A stretch of DNA of 64,000 nt, from NCBI RefSeq assembly GCF_012274275.1, contig NZ_JAANZA010000001.1, positions 124,001-188,000 of the forward strand, written 5' to 3'. Source of the DNA: Cryobacterium sp. BB307 (GTDB taxonomy: Bacteria; Actinomycetota; Actinomycetes; Actinomycetales; Microbacteriaceae). Shown piece by piece: positions 1-8,165 of the stretch. Each line of letters starts with the position of its first letter. The first letter of the stretch is position 1. The notes beneath the pieces are model-generated. The model had not been told where the DNA came from and made no database searches. It saw nothing but the letters and a program-made list of their open reading frames with translations. A program made the translations under genes and the position numbers.

Positions 1-404
1 TCGATCATCCCCGGCAGGAACGCGCGCGTCACCTGCATCGGCGCGAGCGAATTGATCGACATGGTGAACTCGGTGTCGCGCTGCGGGTCCTGCTCCCAGA
101 ACCAGCCGCTGCGCACGACTCCGGCGTTGTTGATGATGATGTCCGGATGCGCATCTCGAGCCGCGAGTTCGGCCGCTGCATGCTCGATCTGGTCGAGCTT
201 CGACACATCGACGACCTGTTCGATGACGGTGGTTCCGGTTCCGGATGCCGCGAGCATCTCACGGGTCCCGGCGAGGGCATCCGGGTTGATGTCCCAGAGG
301 ACGACCGTTGCCGCGCCCTCACTCGCGGCTCGCTGCGCATAGAGCCGCCCCATGCCCATGCCTGCACCGGTGATGAGCACGGTCTGGCGGGCGGCGGTCT
401 TCAT
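1..404 (-). CDS. SDR-family oxidoreductase (C-terminus cut by window edge)
   Basis: Short-chain dehydrogenase/reductase expected to use NAD(P)H on an unknown alcohol or ketone. The protein reads from an ATG at 402-404 and runs off the left edge. The N-terminus shows the Rossmann nucleotide-binding motif TGAGMGMG at about residues 11-18, then a conserved NNAGV stretch at about residues 92-96, both diagnostic of classical SDRs. The catalytic Ser-Tyr-Lys region is outside the window, so the substrate class cannot be inferred. It is followed upstream by the toxin gene on the same strand, with a 19-base gap. Family assignment is firm, specific function unknown. Confidence 0.85.
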   Translation of the reverse strand, partial: MKTAARQTVLITGAGMGMGRLYAQRAASEGAATVVLWDINPDALAGTREMLAASGTGTTVIEQVVDVSKLDQIEHAAAELAARDAHPDIIINNAGVVRSGWFWEQDPQRDTEFTMSINSLAPMQVTRAFLPGMI

Positions 405-423
405 GCGTTGAGGCTAGCGGCAG

Positions 424-789
424 TCAGCGGATCAACTGGGCACGCGGGTGCCGCTCCCATTGACCGTCGGCCGTCAGTGCGGTGCCACCCAACCTTTCGG
501 TGAGCGCCAGGCACAGGCGATCGGCCAGCGACAGCCCGGCCCCCCGCCGCCAATCGGCGGCAGCCTGCTCAGCGTCCTCTGCGGTGACCGGTTCAACGCG
601 TAACTGAAAACTGGTGAGCAGAGCACGAGCGAGTTGCCAGTCACCGCCAGCCGCGATCACTTTCTGGGCGACCTCGGACCAGTTCGCAGCACCGCAACTG
701 CCGCCCGCTTCCAAGGCCGCACGCACAACATCGTGCCCCGGTTCGCCACGGAGGTATGCGAGGAGCGCGGACGCATCGAATACGTTCAC
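424..789 (-). CDS. vapC: PIN-domain toxin, VapC-like
   Basis: A 121-residue PIN-domain ribonuclease, the usual size for VapC toxins, which cleave RNA with a Mg2+-dependent acidic cluster. Visible PIN features are the N-terminal MNVFDASALLAYL (Asp5), a Glu in NWSEV near residue 39, and an Asp in LSLADRL near residue 95 followed by TALTADG. The start overlaps the stop of the upstream antitoxin gene by four bases, so the pair is translationally coupled in the antitoxin-toxin order normal for VapBC. The call as a toxin-antitoxin pair rests on domain and gene order; the RNA target is unknown. Confidence 0.85.
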   Translation of the reverse strand: MNVFDASALLAYLRGEPGHDVVRAALEAGGSCGAANWSEVAQKVIAAGGDWQLARALLTSFQLRVEPVTAEDAEQAAADWRRGAGLSLADRLCLALTERLGGTALTADGQWERHPRAQLIR

Positions 790-1031
790 GACTGGTCTTC
801 GGTGGCTGCCGCACGACGTCTTTCTTCGATGAGCTCCTTCACGACGTCCTTGCCCGCGAGTTGGTCACGAACCAGCTTTTCCAGTTCGTCTCGCTCGGTT
901 AGGACGACACCGTGTTCGCTCTCAATAGCGACCAAGGTGGTGCCTTCCGTCCAATTGCGTCGCTGACGGAGATCCGCTGGAAGCACCAACCGACCGCGAT
1001 CTCCCACACGCATTGCCGATGTCCCACTCAT
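786..1031 (-). CDS. vapB: AbrB/MazE-type antitoxin, VapB-like
   Basis: An 81-residue protein with an N-terminal swapped-hairpin AbrB fold: MRVGDRGRLVLPADLRQR at about residues 7-24 is the typical DNA-binding strand-turn sequence. The charged C-terminal tail (ERDELEKLVRDQL onward) would wrap the toxin. It should neutralise the adjacent PIN toxin and autoregulate the operon. The ATG at 1029-1031 was chosen because the AbrB fold begins just after it; a longer frame reaching 1184 runs through the intergenic inverted repeat and is unlikely to be translated. An internal ATG six codons later is also possible. Confidence 0.82.
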   Translation of the reverse strand: MSGTSAMRVGDRGRLVLPADLRQRRNWTEGTTLVAIESEHGVVLTERDELEKLVRDQLAGKDVVKELIEERRRAAATEDQS

Positions 1032-1098
1032 GTCCCGATCGTACCATCCGGTCTTGCGAGCTACCCTCCGCGCGAGCGAGGCGGAGCCGGCAGCCGCT

Positions 1099-1186
1099 GG
1101 TTTGAGGGATCGCGAAGCGATCGTCTCGAAACCTGCACCGCGCAGCGTGGTTTCGAGACGATCGGCCTGCGGCTGATCCCTCAACC
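1099..1186. repeat. Long imperfect inverted repeat downstream of ndh
   Basis: Two arms form a long hairpin. The inner arms, CGATCGTCTCGAAACC at 1118-1133 and its exact complement at 1149-1164, match over 16 bases. Outer arms GGTTTGAGGGATC (1099-1111) and GATCCCTCAACC (1175-1186) match except for one extra T. It lies 11 bases past the ndh stop, so it may act as a transcription terminator. Its layered structure also resembles the small dispersed intergenic repeats of actinobacteria. Confidence 0.6.
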
Positions 1187-1196
1187 ACCGGTGCTA

Positions 1197-2444
1197 CTAC
1201 CGCCGGTCTGTGCCGATGAACACCTGCGAGCGCTCGTTGGAGAGGTAGTCCTGCACCCAGGTGAGAATGGCGCGCACCTTCTGCCACCATCCGGACAGCA
1301 GCGCCACGTGCACCGCGAGCCAGGCGATGAACGCCGGGAAGCCCTGCATCCGGAACCGACGCCGGCCGAGCTCGGCGACGGCCGCACCGCGCCCGACCAT
1401 CGCCATGAAGCCCTTGTCGAGGTAGCGGAACGGCTGCCGCGGCTGCCCCTTCAGGTCGGCGATGATGTTCTGCGCGGCCCAGATCCCGGATTGCTTCGCC
1501 ACCGAACCCAGTTGCGGCAGCGCGTTGCCGTGCGCATCGATCATGTTGGCCGAGTCGCCGAGCACGTAGACGCCAGGGAAGCCCGGCACGCTCAGGTCCA
1601 TGCCGACGTCGACTCGGCCACCGCGACCCTGCGGCAATCCGGATGCCTGGATGATCGGCCCCGCCTTCAGCCCGCCCGCCCACACGACCAGCCCGCTCGG
1701 GATAGTGGTCTCGTCGGCGAGGGTGACCCCCACCGGGCTGACCTCGGTCACGCCGACGCCGAGTCGCAGGTCGACGTCGACCTTGCGCAGCCGTTTCTCC
1801 GCGTACTTCTGGTTCGGCTCGGCGAACGCGCTCAGCAGGTTGGGCACCATGTCCACGAGGTGCACATGGCAGCGAGCCGCCAAGTCGGGCGAGAAGTACT
1901 CCGGCACCACGTACTTGAAGGTCTCGGCGAGGGCGCCGGCGGTTTCCACGCCGGTCGGTCCGCCGCCGACAATCACCGCGTGGAGGTCTCCGCTCTGCGG
2001 TTCGCGGTGGGCATCCTCGAGCAGTTCCACCATCCGCGCGCCGAAGTTGATGGCGTCCTTCACCGAGTAGAGCGGGTAGGCGTTCTCCTCGGCGCCGGGG
2101 GTGCTGAAGAAGTTCGGCTCGGCTCCGGATGCGACCACCAGCACCCGCGCGGTGAAGATGTCACCGTCGGCGGTGGTGACAGTGCGGGCCTTCGCGTCAA
2201 TCGCGGTGACGTCGGCGTGCAGCACGGTGACCCAGCGCCGCTTGCGGGTGATCGAGCGCAGCGGACGGGCGACATCCGAGACCCCCAGCTGCGCGGTGGC
2301 GACCTGGTAAAGCAGCGGCTGGAACTGGTGGTAGCTGTTGCGGTCGATCAGCAGCACCCGCACGCCGCGGCGGGACAGTCGGGTGGCGGTTTCAACGCCG
2401 GCGAATCCTGCGCCGACAACGATGACGGGGTACTTGGTTCGCAT
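1197..2444 (-). CDS. ndh: Type II NADH dehydrogenase (NDH-2) family FAD oxidoreductase
   Basis: A 415-residue two-dinucleotide-binding-domain flavoprotein expected to oxidise NADH and reduce quinone at the inner face of the membrane without pumping protons. The FAD-binding motif VVGAGFAGVETATRL is near residues 9-23, the NAD-binding motif VIVGGGPTGVETAG near residues 158-171, and a late FAD contact VYVLGDSANM near residue 300. The hydrophobic and amphipathic C-terminus (FIAWLAVHVALLSGWW) fits membrane attachment. Length is close to the usual 400-450. The gene stands alone, followed by an inverted repeat that may terminate it. Membership in the NDH-2 family is clear; a related ferredoxin-type reductase is less likely. 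Confidence 0.88.
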   Translation of the reverse strand: MRTKYPVIVVGAGFAGVETATRLSRRGVRVLLIDRNSYHQFQPLLYQVATAQLGVSDVARPLRSITRKRRWVTVLHADVTAIDAKARTVTTADGDIFTARVLVVASGAEPNFFSTPGAEENAYPLYSVKDAINFGARMVELLEDAHREPQSGDLHAVIVGGGPTGVETAGALAETFKYVVPEYFSPDLAARCHVHLVDMVPNLLSAFAEPNQKYAEKRLRKVDVDLRLGVGVTEVSPVGVTLADETTIPSGLVVWAGGLKAGPIIQASGLPQGRGGRVDVGMDLSVPGFPGVYVLGDSANMIDAHGNALPQLGSVAKQSGIWAAQNIIADLKGQPRQPFRYLDKGFMAMVGRGAAVAELGRRRFRMQGFPAFIAWLAVHVALLSGWWQKVRAILTWVQDYLSNERSQVFIGTDRR

Positions 2445-2534
2445 GCGGCGGACGCTACGCGCGCGAGCCGTGAGCGCCCTTGGCGTTTGCGACTAGTCGT
2501 CAGGGAACCCTCGTTTGCGGATGTCGCCACCCCT

Positions 2535-2631
2535 GTTGTGCAGGACATTCGATTGCTTTCGGGCCGGGATCCCAATGGATGCGTTGCTGAAGACCCGAAT
2601 GTCCTGCACAACAAGGAATGTCCTGCACAAC
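2535..2631. repeat. Three copies of a 16-base repeat, one inverted
   Basis: GTTGTGCAGGACATTC occurs at 2535-2550; its reverse complement GAATGTCCTGCACAAC occurs at 2597-2612 and again at 2616-2631. Copies one and two extend to 17 perfect bases, so the segment can fold into a hairpin with a 44-base loop. It sits in the 231-base gap between ndh and the small HTH gene. Function unknown; it may be a mobile or structural intergenic repeat. Confidence 0.7.
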
Positions 2632-2651
2632 GGGGCGGGCCTGCCGATACC

Positions 2652-2673
2652 GGTGGTCGAGCCTGTCGAGACC
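2652..2673. repeat. 22-base dispersed repeat, copy 1
   Basis: This 22-base segment contains GGTCGAGCCTGTCGAGACC. An exact inverted copy lies about 59 kb away at 61946-61967. It is an imperfect palindrome and ends three bases before the stop codon of the neighbouring minus-strand gene. It is likely one member of a genome-wide intergenic repeat family. Confidence 0.7.
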
Positions 2674-2675
2674 CG

Positions 2676-3140
2676 TCAGTCGTCCGGGAACACCCGCTTG
2701 TACTTGCGCCCGTCGCCCAGCTCGACCGTCTCGGCGCGCAGCGTGCCGCGGCTGACCTGCAGGTAGATCGCCTGCGGCGTCACCCCAAGCTTCTTCGCCG
2801 CCTCGCTGACCGACATCCCCGGCAGGTCGGTCGGCACGCTGCTCGGCCGCGCGGCGCGCTTGCGTCCCGCCTCGTGACGGGCGGCGATCTCCTCGTCACT
2901 TCCCTGCCAGCGCCACTTGGCAGCGGCGGGCTTGAGGCCGGCGGCGGATGCGATGTCATCCCACGAGCTTCCGGATGCGACGGCGTCGCGTACCGCGGTC
3001 AGCGTCGCCGGGTCCTCCTCCAGCGCATCTAGAGCCGACCGGATGTCGCGGAGCCGCGTCAACGCATCCGGAACCGCCCCGGAATCACCGGCGACCACTC
3101 GCTCAAGTGCGGCGCGCGTTTCGTCCGACAGGTACGGCAT
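2676..3140 (-). CDS. Small helix-turn-helix protein
   Basis: A 154-residue protein of unknown role. The N-terminal half is helical and acidic (MPYLSDETRAALERVVAGD onward). A middle stretch (ASGSSWDDIASAAGLKPAAAKWRW, quoted only in part here as SSWDDIASAAGLKPAAAKWR) looks like one HTH, and the C-terminal MSVSEAAKKLGVTPQAIYLQ followed by RKYKRVFPDD looks like a MerR/excisionase-type HTH and wing. A DNA-binding function is therefore likely. The ATG at 3138-3140 was chosen because the frame upstream runs into the YccF gene. It stands as a single gene 23 bases downstream of yccF, possibly in one transcript. Confidence 0.7.
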   Translation of the reverse strand: MPYLSDETRAALERVVAGDSGAVPDALTRLRDIRSALDALEEDPATLTAVRDAVASGSSWDDIASAAGLKPAAAKWRWQGSDEEIAARHEAGRKRAARPSSVPTDLPGMSVSEAAKKLGVTPQAIYLQVSRGTLRAETVELGDGRKYKRVFPDD

Positions 3141-3163
3141 GCTGCGATCGTAGCCAGCCGCAC

Positions 3164-3535
3164 TCAGGCCGGCACGATCTCTTTGCCGAGCGGGGCGAGC
3201 GAGACCGGCACCATCTTGAAGTTCGCGATGCCGAGCGGGATCCCGATGATGGTGACGCACAGGAGGAAGCCGCTGACGATGTGCCCGATGGCGAGCCAGA
3301 TGCCGGCGAGCAGCACCCAGACGACGTTGCCGAGGAACGACCAGGCGCCGGCGTCCGAGCGTTGTACGACCCGGCGGCCGAACGGCCACAGCGCGTACAT
3401 GCCGACGCGCGCGGAGGCGATGCCCCACGGGATGGTGATGATGAGGACGAACATCAGCAGCGCGGCGAACATGTAGCCGAGCCAGAGCCAGAAGCCCGAG
3501 AAGATCAGCCAGATGATGTTGAGGATGGTCGACAT
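3164..3535 (-). CDS. yccF: YccF-domain inner-membrane protein
   Basis: A 123-residue membrane protein of the YccF family, function unknown. It starts with MSTILNIIWLIFSGFWLWLG and contains two similar hydrophobic halves, each with an IP(W/L)GIA element (IPWGIASARVGMYALWPFG and IPLGIANFKMVPVSLAPLG), which is the family signature. Two to four membrane segments are visible. The length fits the family. The ATG at 3533-3535 is the natural start; the longer frame upstream lies in the antisense of the next gene. Confidence 0.88.
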   Translation of the reverse strand: MSTILNIIWLIFSGFWLWLGYMFAALLMFVLIITIPWGIASARVGMYALWPFGRRVVQRSDAGAWSFLGNVVWVLLAGIWLAIGHIVSGFLLCVTIIGIPLGIANFKMVPVSLAPLGKEIVPA

Positions 3536-3555
3536 GGTGCTTCTCAGTCTGGCAG

Positions 3556-5271
3556 TCAACCTATCGCCGCGCGGTCGAACCATATTCCTTCGATGCGGCC
3601 ACGGGCAGCGATCGCCCAGTCCGCATACGGTTCGTCCGTGAACAGGCCCTGGTCGTACAGCTCCTCCGCCTCGCGGCAACTCTCGGCATCCGCTCGCTCC
3701 ACGAGCTCGTGAAACCGCTCCATATCGATGTCGAGGTTCGCGATGTTGAGTCGGACGGAATCACCCTCAGTCACCACGTACTGCTGGCGCGGCAGATGAC
3801 GGTGCGGATCGAGAGCGCGCCGGACAGCGTTGACCGCCACTGAGAAGCGGTTGCTGAGCCGAGCAGGGGCGACACCCGGCCACAGCGCATCCATGAGAAC
3901 TTCTCGCGAGACGGCCACCCCGCGCGCCGCGACGAGCATCTTCAGAAGCTCACGGGCCTTGCGCGACGTCCATTCGGCGCGGACCCCATCGGCCGAGACC
4001 ACCTCGAAACGCCCCATCACGCGGATCGTCGGTTGCTGCGCGGCGCGTTGCCTGAGCTCGCGGAAGCCGCGCGCAGTGCTGGTGGCGATCGCCTCGGCCA
4101 GGAGATCACTGGCCGGGATGTCGTCGAAGCCATGCCTCTGTGAGAACTCGGCGAGCTCGATCTGCGCCTCGGTAAGCCACGCATGGGCGCCGATCCGGCG
4201 GGCGAGCTCGACCGCCCGCTCGCGGTGGGAGCGTGCCTCGCCATGGCGGCCGAGTTTCTCGGCGAGGAGCCCGAGCGTGCGCGCGGTCGTACCCAAGAAC
4301 GCCGTCCCGAATCCGAGCGGCACAATCCGATCTCTGAAAGGCCGCAAGCGCTCGTAGATGTCGGCCGCGAAGGTTCGGGAGCCCAGCTCGATCGCGAGCT
4401 GGCCCATGATCATGAGGGTGGAGAGCCAGTAGCGGTCTGTCGGGATGCCGTCTAGATCGCGCAGCGACCAGAACAGGTCTCCTGCCGCAGCGCGACGTCC
4501 CTGCCGCAGCCAAAGCCACGCCAACCCGGCCGCCCACAGCGGCCGTTCTGGGTCGTCCCTTCGAGCGGCGAGCAGCGCATCTTCGCACTCGCCGATCCGC
4601 CCCTGCATCCAGCGGATGATCGCCACCTGCGACGTGTGGACCGCGACCGCATCCGACCCCGGTTTCACCTGCGAGATCGTCCGCTGCTCGTCGACAAGCT
4701 GCTCGGCGAGTGCCAGGTCGCCGTCGAGGATCGCCCGAAGCGCACGGAACCAGGCGGCGGGCTCGCTCTCATGGATGCCTGGGAATCGTCGGCCTGTGTC
4801 ACTGCGCCCGGTGAGCTCCAGATCGAGTGCTCGGATGTCTCCTTGCTCGAGAAGCGCGGTCAGCAGCATGAGGTAGCCCACCGGCGCGAGTGCGTCTTCG
4901 GAGTTGTCGTACGCGATCCGCAGGATCTGGCGCGCGCCGTCGAGCCGCCGGTCGTTCTGCGGCGATACCGGCTCTGCGATCCAGCTCGCTGCGAGAGCGT
5001 ATGCGACGGCGACGTCGTGATCGATTGCCCGCGCCATCGCGGTGGCCGTGGCCGCGCACTCGGCGGCGCCCGGCAGCGTCGTCTGGCTCAGCGCGATCGC
5101 GCGCGCGGCGAGCAGCTTGACGCGCACGACGGATGCCTCGCCCCCCAATGCGTCGAGGAGTCCAGCGCAACGCTCCGCGTGCGCCGCAGCGGCGGCGTCA
5201 CCGAGCGCGAGCGGCAGTTATGCGAGCACGGCTGCCGCTACGGTCCCGTCGTGCATCGTCGCACCCGGCAT
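3556..5271 (-). pseudogene. SARP-like TPR regulator interrupted by an in-frame TAA
   Basis: A TPR-rich protein ending in an OmpR/SARP-type winged helix (IRVMGRFEVVSADGVRAEW, then TSRKARELLKMLV and VLMDALWPG) and the start of a BTAD-like domain, so a transcriptional regulator. The uninterrupted part covers 3556-5217, 553 codons, with possible starts CTG 5217 or TTG 5148. Upstream in the same frame, an ATG at 5269-5271 is preceded by a strong ribosome site (GGGGGAGGT, seven bases away). It opens MPGATMHDGTVAAAVLA and then hits TAA at 5218-5220, after which the frame continues with alanine-rich helix typical of TPRs. The simplest reading is a nonsense mutation at codon 18 of a 571-codon gene. 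A sequencing error, or reinitiation just after the stop, would leave it functional. Confidence 0.7.
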
Positions 5272-5451
5272 TGCGCATACCTCCCCCGTCGCGCTGCTCC
5301 GAACGTGGAGATCGCGAGACGCCCCTTCGCGTTAAGAATGCTCACACCTTCCATGACCATAGCCTGCGGCCGTTCCGCTCGACGAGCTCGTGCTCGAGGC
5401 AGACGGCGGCCGTCGTGCGAGTGTCAGAAGACTTATCCCTGGGCCACCCAG

Positions 5452-5988
5452 TCAGTCGTCCTCGACGAGGTTGATAACCGCCCGTTGCGTGCCGTCGTGG
5501 ATGGTCGCGAAGTTGATGATTCCCGCGTACGCCTGCCCGTTGACGTACCCCTTGCCGAGGAGCGAGGCGTCGTTGACCACCTCGCCGAGCGGGTAGTTGT
5601 CGGTGGGGAACCCGGCCTCGTTGAGGAGCGCCATGTATAGGTCGGCGGCCGACCGGGCGTCGCCGGGGAAGCGATAGCTCGCCGACATCGAGGCATCCTT
5701 CCCGATCTTGCCCGCGGTGAAGGGTTCCAGCTCTTCCCAGTCCTCGGGAACGGGGAACGGGAATTCCGTGCTGGCCGCCCGTGCGCCCGTGCGGATGGTC
5801 ACATCGCCGCCCGCGGGTCGTTCCGCCGAGTCATCGCTGCTCGCATTCTCGTCGGACGTTTTGTCTGCCTCCGCCGCGGCGGGAGGCGGGTCAGCGGGCG
5901 CGGGTGCGTCGCTTGCACACCCAGTCAATGCGAAGGCGACGACGACGGCGCCGATAAGGAGGTTGCGATTCCACAGTCGTGCGCGCAT
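5452..5988 (-). CDS. Secreted lipoprotein, unknown function
   Basis: A 178-residue lipoprotein. The N-terminus has a basic start (MRARLWNRN), a hydrophobic core and the lipobox LTGC ending at Cys24, followed by a low-complexity Pro/Ala/Asp/Glu linker to about residue 60. The C-terminal globular part (FPFPVPEDWEELEPFTAGK onward) has no motif I recognise. It should be anchored to the outer face of the cytoplasmic membrane. It is followed on the same strand by the interrupted regulator gene, with about 180 bases between, and is preceded by a second lipoprotein gene, 42 bases away, so the two lipoproteins may be cotranscribed. Confidence 0.8.
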   Translation of the reverse strand: MRARLWNRNLLIGAVVVAFALTGCASDAPAPADPPPAAAEADKTSDENASSDDSAERPAGGDVTIRTGARAASTEFPFPVPEDWEELEPFTAGKIGKDASMSASYRFPGDARSAADLYMALLNEAGFPTDNYPLGEVVNDASLLGKGYVNGQAYAGIINFATIHDGTQRAVINLVEDD

Positions 5989-6030
5989 GCGAGAAGGATC
6001 CTTTCGTAGGGGAGCGGGTGAGTGCCGGAA

Positions 6031-6588
6031 TCAGCCGCAGCGGACTTCGACGGCGCCGTGACCGGCGGAGGTGCCCGTCGCGTGACGGAAGTCGGCGCTG
6101 AAGTCCATTGAGCTGGGGTTTCCGGCTCGCGCGTCTAGGGAGAAGTCCTCATCCTCCGTGATGTGTGCCACGAAGAACTCATCGGAGGTGTCGAACGGCT
6201 GGTCGGTGCCGAGCTCGATGCGAACGCCTCCGAAGGCCGCGTCGGAGAGGTTCGTCAAGTCGATGTCGAGGAAGACCGGTTCCCCGGTGCTGTCGTCTTT
6301 GCCAGGTCCTCGCACGAGCACATCATCTGCATCGATCGCGCAGAGCGTCGGAGCGAAGGTGAACGTTTTCGCGTCAACCGCGGCGGTCGCGGTCGCCCCG
6401 CCGGCGTTCGTGGAGCCCGAGCCCGAGGCATTCGTCTCCGCCTCGGACGCAGCCGCATCGCCTGTGCTGTCCTGCCCCGTGGGCGGCGTCGCCGCATCGC
6501 TCGCGCAGCCCGAAAGGATGAGAGAACCGGTCAGCGTCAAGGCTACGGCGAGGAACGATGTCAGATGGTGGCGGCGAACAGGCAACAT
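6031..6588 (-). CDS. Secreted lipoprotein, unknown function
   Basis: A 185-residue lipoprotein with signal peptide and lipobox LSGC ending near Cys28, then a Thr/Ser/Ala/Gly-rich linker to about residue 70. The folded part has TFAPTLCAIDADDVLVRGPG and ends EVRCG; the two cysteines could form a disulfide. The C-terminal beta-rich domain is not assigned to a family. It is upstream of the other lipoprotein in the same orientation. The start is the ATG at 6586-6588. The 196 bases between this gene and the divergent YCII gene hold no feature I can name. Confidence 0.78.
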   Translation of the reverse strand: MLPVRRHHLTSFLAVALTLTGSLILSGCASDAATPPTGQDSTGDAAASEAETNASGSGSTNAGGATATAAVDAKTFTFAPTLCAIDADDVLVRGPGKDDSTGEPVFLDIDLTNLSDAAFGGVRIELGTDQPFDTSDEFFVAHITEDEDFSLDARAGNPSSMDFSADFRHATGTSAGHGAVEVRCG

Positions 6589-6784
6589 GCCTCGAAAACT
6601 ACCGACGGACCTGTCAGAACTCTTAAAGTGCGGAGCCTTCGGGTGACGACGACCGCGGCAGACACACCCGCGTGCAAGGTCGGCAGTCGGCGGAGGACGC
6701 GTGGGCGCGGCAGCCCTACCCTTCGGGCGGATGACCTGTCACAGTTGAACGACGTGGGCCGCGGCATCCGGGCGAGGAGTGACG

Positions 6785-7135
6785 ATGAAGTTCATGATCA
6801 TGGTGTTCGGCGATGAGGCGGACCTGCGCGAGAAGTCGCCCGGCTGGATCGAGCGGGTGACCGCGTTCATGGCACAGTTCGACGACGAGATCGCGCAGAC
6901 CGGGGAACTGGTCTACTCCGAAGTGCTCGAGTTCGGCTCGAAGGCGACACTCGTCGACCGGCACGGCGGGCTGCACGCCGGCACGTTCAGCGGCACCACC
7001 AAGCCGCTCGCCCGGTTCTGGGTGGTGACCGTTCCGGATGAGACGCGCGCGCTCGAGCTGGCGGGTCGCGTCGCCGAGGCGGTGGAGTCCGCGGTCGAGG
7101 TGCGGCAGGTGATGGAGGGGTCGCAGCGGCCGTAG
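6785..7135 (+). CDS. YCII-related (DGPF-type) protein
   Basis: A 116-residue alpha/beta barrel protein of the YCII/DGPF family: MKFMIMVFGDEADLREKSPG at the start, then a central GGLHAGTFSGTTKPLARFWV and a regulatory helix-rich C-terminus. Family members are often found with ECF sigma factors, but no such partner is present here. The ATG at 6785 is preferred over a GTG at 6779 because the GAGGAG ribosome site (6773-6778) directly touches the GTG but is six bases from the ATG. It converges with the DarT-like gene 40 bases further on and appears to mark the left edge of the defence-rich region. Confidence 0.8.
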   Translation: MKFMIMVFGDEADLREKSPGWIERVTAFMAQFDDEIAQTGELVYSEVLEFGSKATLVDRHGGLHAGTFSGTTKPLARFWVVTVPDETRALELAGRVAEAVESAVEVRQVMEGSQRP

Positions 7136-7175
7136 TGCGAGCCGGCCGCCGTCGAGTTCGGCAACAGGCCAGCCG

Positions 7176-8111
7176 TCACATCCCAAACCACTTGGGGAGA
7201 ACGCTCACCACCGGCGGCTTATCCCTGTCGCTGAACAACGCCTCAACCTGCTGCCGTTTCGCGTGATCGCTTACGACGATCTGCTGTATTCGCAAAGTGG
7301 GCACGAATCCTCGGACCAGGAGCTCGGACTTCTCAAGCGGCCAGTCTCCATTCCCACCGGCGCGCTCTGACAAGAGCTGATGGAGCGCATCCGCGCTTGT
7401 CGCGAATAGTGCGTTATGGCTCCCCGCATCACCGGAGGTGATGACGATGTCCGCTTTCCGCCGCAGCGTCTCGTAGTCGCTGACCAGGATCGCGAACTCG
7501 GTCGCGACAGGTGTCACAGGTTCGGGCTCCTCCGGCGGATCGACGATGGATCGCCAGAACTCTGAGCGTGGAGTCAACGCGAATGGCACATACTCATCGA
7601 CGGTTGACGACGTGCCGTCCACTATACGAGCGCGGGCAGCTCGTTGTTGCGGCGATGAGATGTCAACAGCCGGAAGCGCGGAACGATCTTCGCTACGCCA
7701 CGAATGGAGCGCCTTGTCACTCGCGATCTGCGCAACGTTGTCGAGGGGCGTCGCGTGGAGTGCGATTTGCAGTTTGTAGTCGACACGGCGGTTGTGAATC
7801 GCGATCTCAGTAGAGGTCCAGGTGCGCGGTCCTGTTGCCGCGTAACACTCGGAACACCTCGGCAGGCGGCGCGACAACGCATACTCCCGCGACACGAGCA
7901 CGTCGGGGTTCTGCAGCGTGCCTTGTTTCTGCTTGCCGCCGATAAGAAGGGAGCAATCATCCGTGGCGTGGAAGACGGATGCTCCGCTGTAGCTTGAAAG
8001 CCACACTTCGGACGGATCGGCGTCGCCAAACACGCACTTCACGCAGGTGTCGACTTCGAGCGAGTGCGCGCAGAATCGCAGTTCTGTCGACGTTTGAGTG
8101 TTATTCCACAT
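7176..8111 (-). CDS. DarT-like ADP-ribosyltransferase with zinc-binding N-terminus
   Basis: A 311-residue protein in two parts. Residues 1-90 carry zinc-type cysteines and histidines: Cys14-x-His16, Cys23/Cys26, His48, Cys53 and Cys86/Cys89. Residues about 110-285 follow the DarT (DUF4433) layout: LHATPLDNVAQIA near 118-130, an RR/basic helix, DEYVPFALTPRSEFW at 172-186, FAILVSD near 206, and KSELLVRGFVP at 261-271, where Glu263 sits at the position of the DarT catalytic Glu. DarT enzymes ADP-ribosylate thymidines in single-stranded DNA and act as toxins or phage defence. No macro-domain DarG antitoxin gene is adjacent. The gene follows jetD on the same strand after 162 bases containing a GC hairpin. 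The assignment rests on motif order alone. Confidence 0.65.
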   Translation of the reverse strand: MWNNTQTSTELRFCAHSLEVDTCVKCVFGDADPSEVWLSSYSGASVFHATDDCSLLIGGKQKQGTLQNPDVLVSREYALSRRLPRCSECYAATGPRTWTSTEIAIHNRRVDYKLQIALHATPLDNVAQIASDKALHSWRSEDRSALPAVDISSPQQRAARARIVDGTSSTVDEYVPFALTPRSEFWRSIVDPPEEPEPVTPVATEFAILVSDYETLRRKADIVITSGDAGSHNALFATSADALHQLLSERAGGNGDWPLEKSELLVRGFVPTLRIQQIVVSDHAKRQQVEALFSDRDKPPVVSVLPKWFGM

Positions 8112-8139
8112 TGGAAGCGAGAATCACACACCTATGTTC

Positions 8140-8165
8140 GCCCCGCCATCCCGTGTTCGCGGGGC
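8140..8165 (-). terminator. GC-rich hairpin between jetD and the DarT-like gene
   Basis: GCCCCGC at 8140-8146 pairs with GCGGGGC at 8159-8165 across a 12-base loop. It lies downstream of jetD in the direction of transcription and 29 bases before the DarT-like start. There is no T-run, so it could be a weak terminator or a processing/regulatory stem. Confidence 0.4.

Noticed and set aside
2535..2631. Possible CRISPR-like repeats
   Set aside because: Only three units, mixed orientation, unequal spacers and no cas genes.
912..3032. A 706-codon plus-strand open frame
   Set aside because: It lies antisense to ndh, the HTH gene and the antitoxin. Its arginine-, histidine- and glutamate-rich composition is typical of shadow frames in high-GC DNA.
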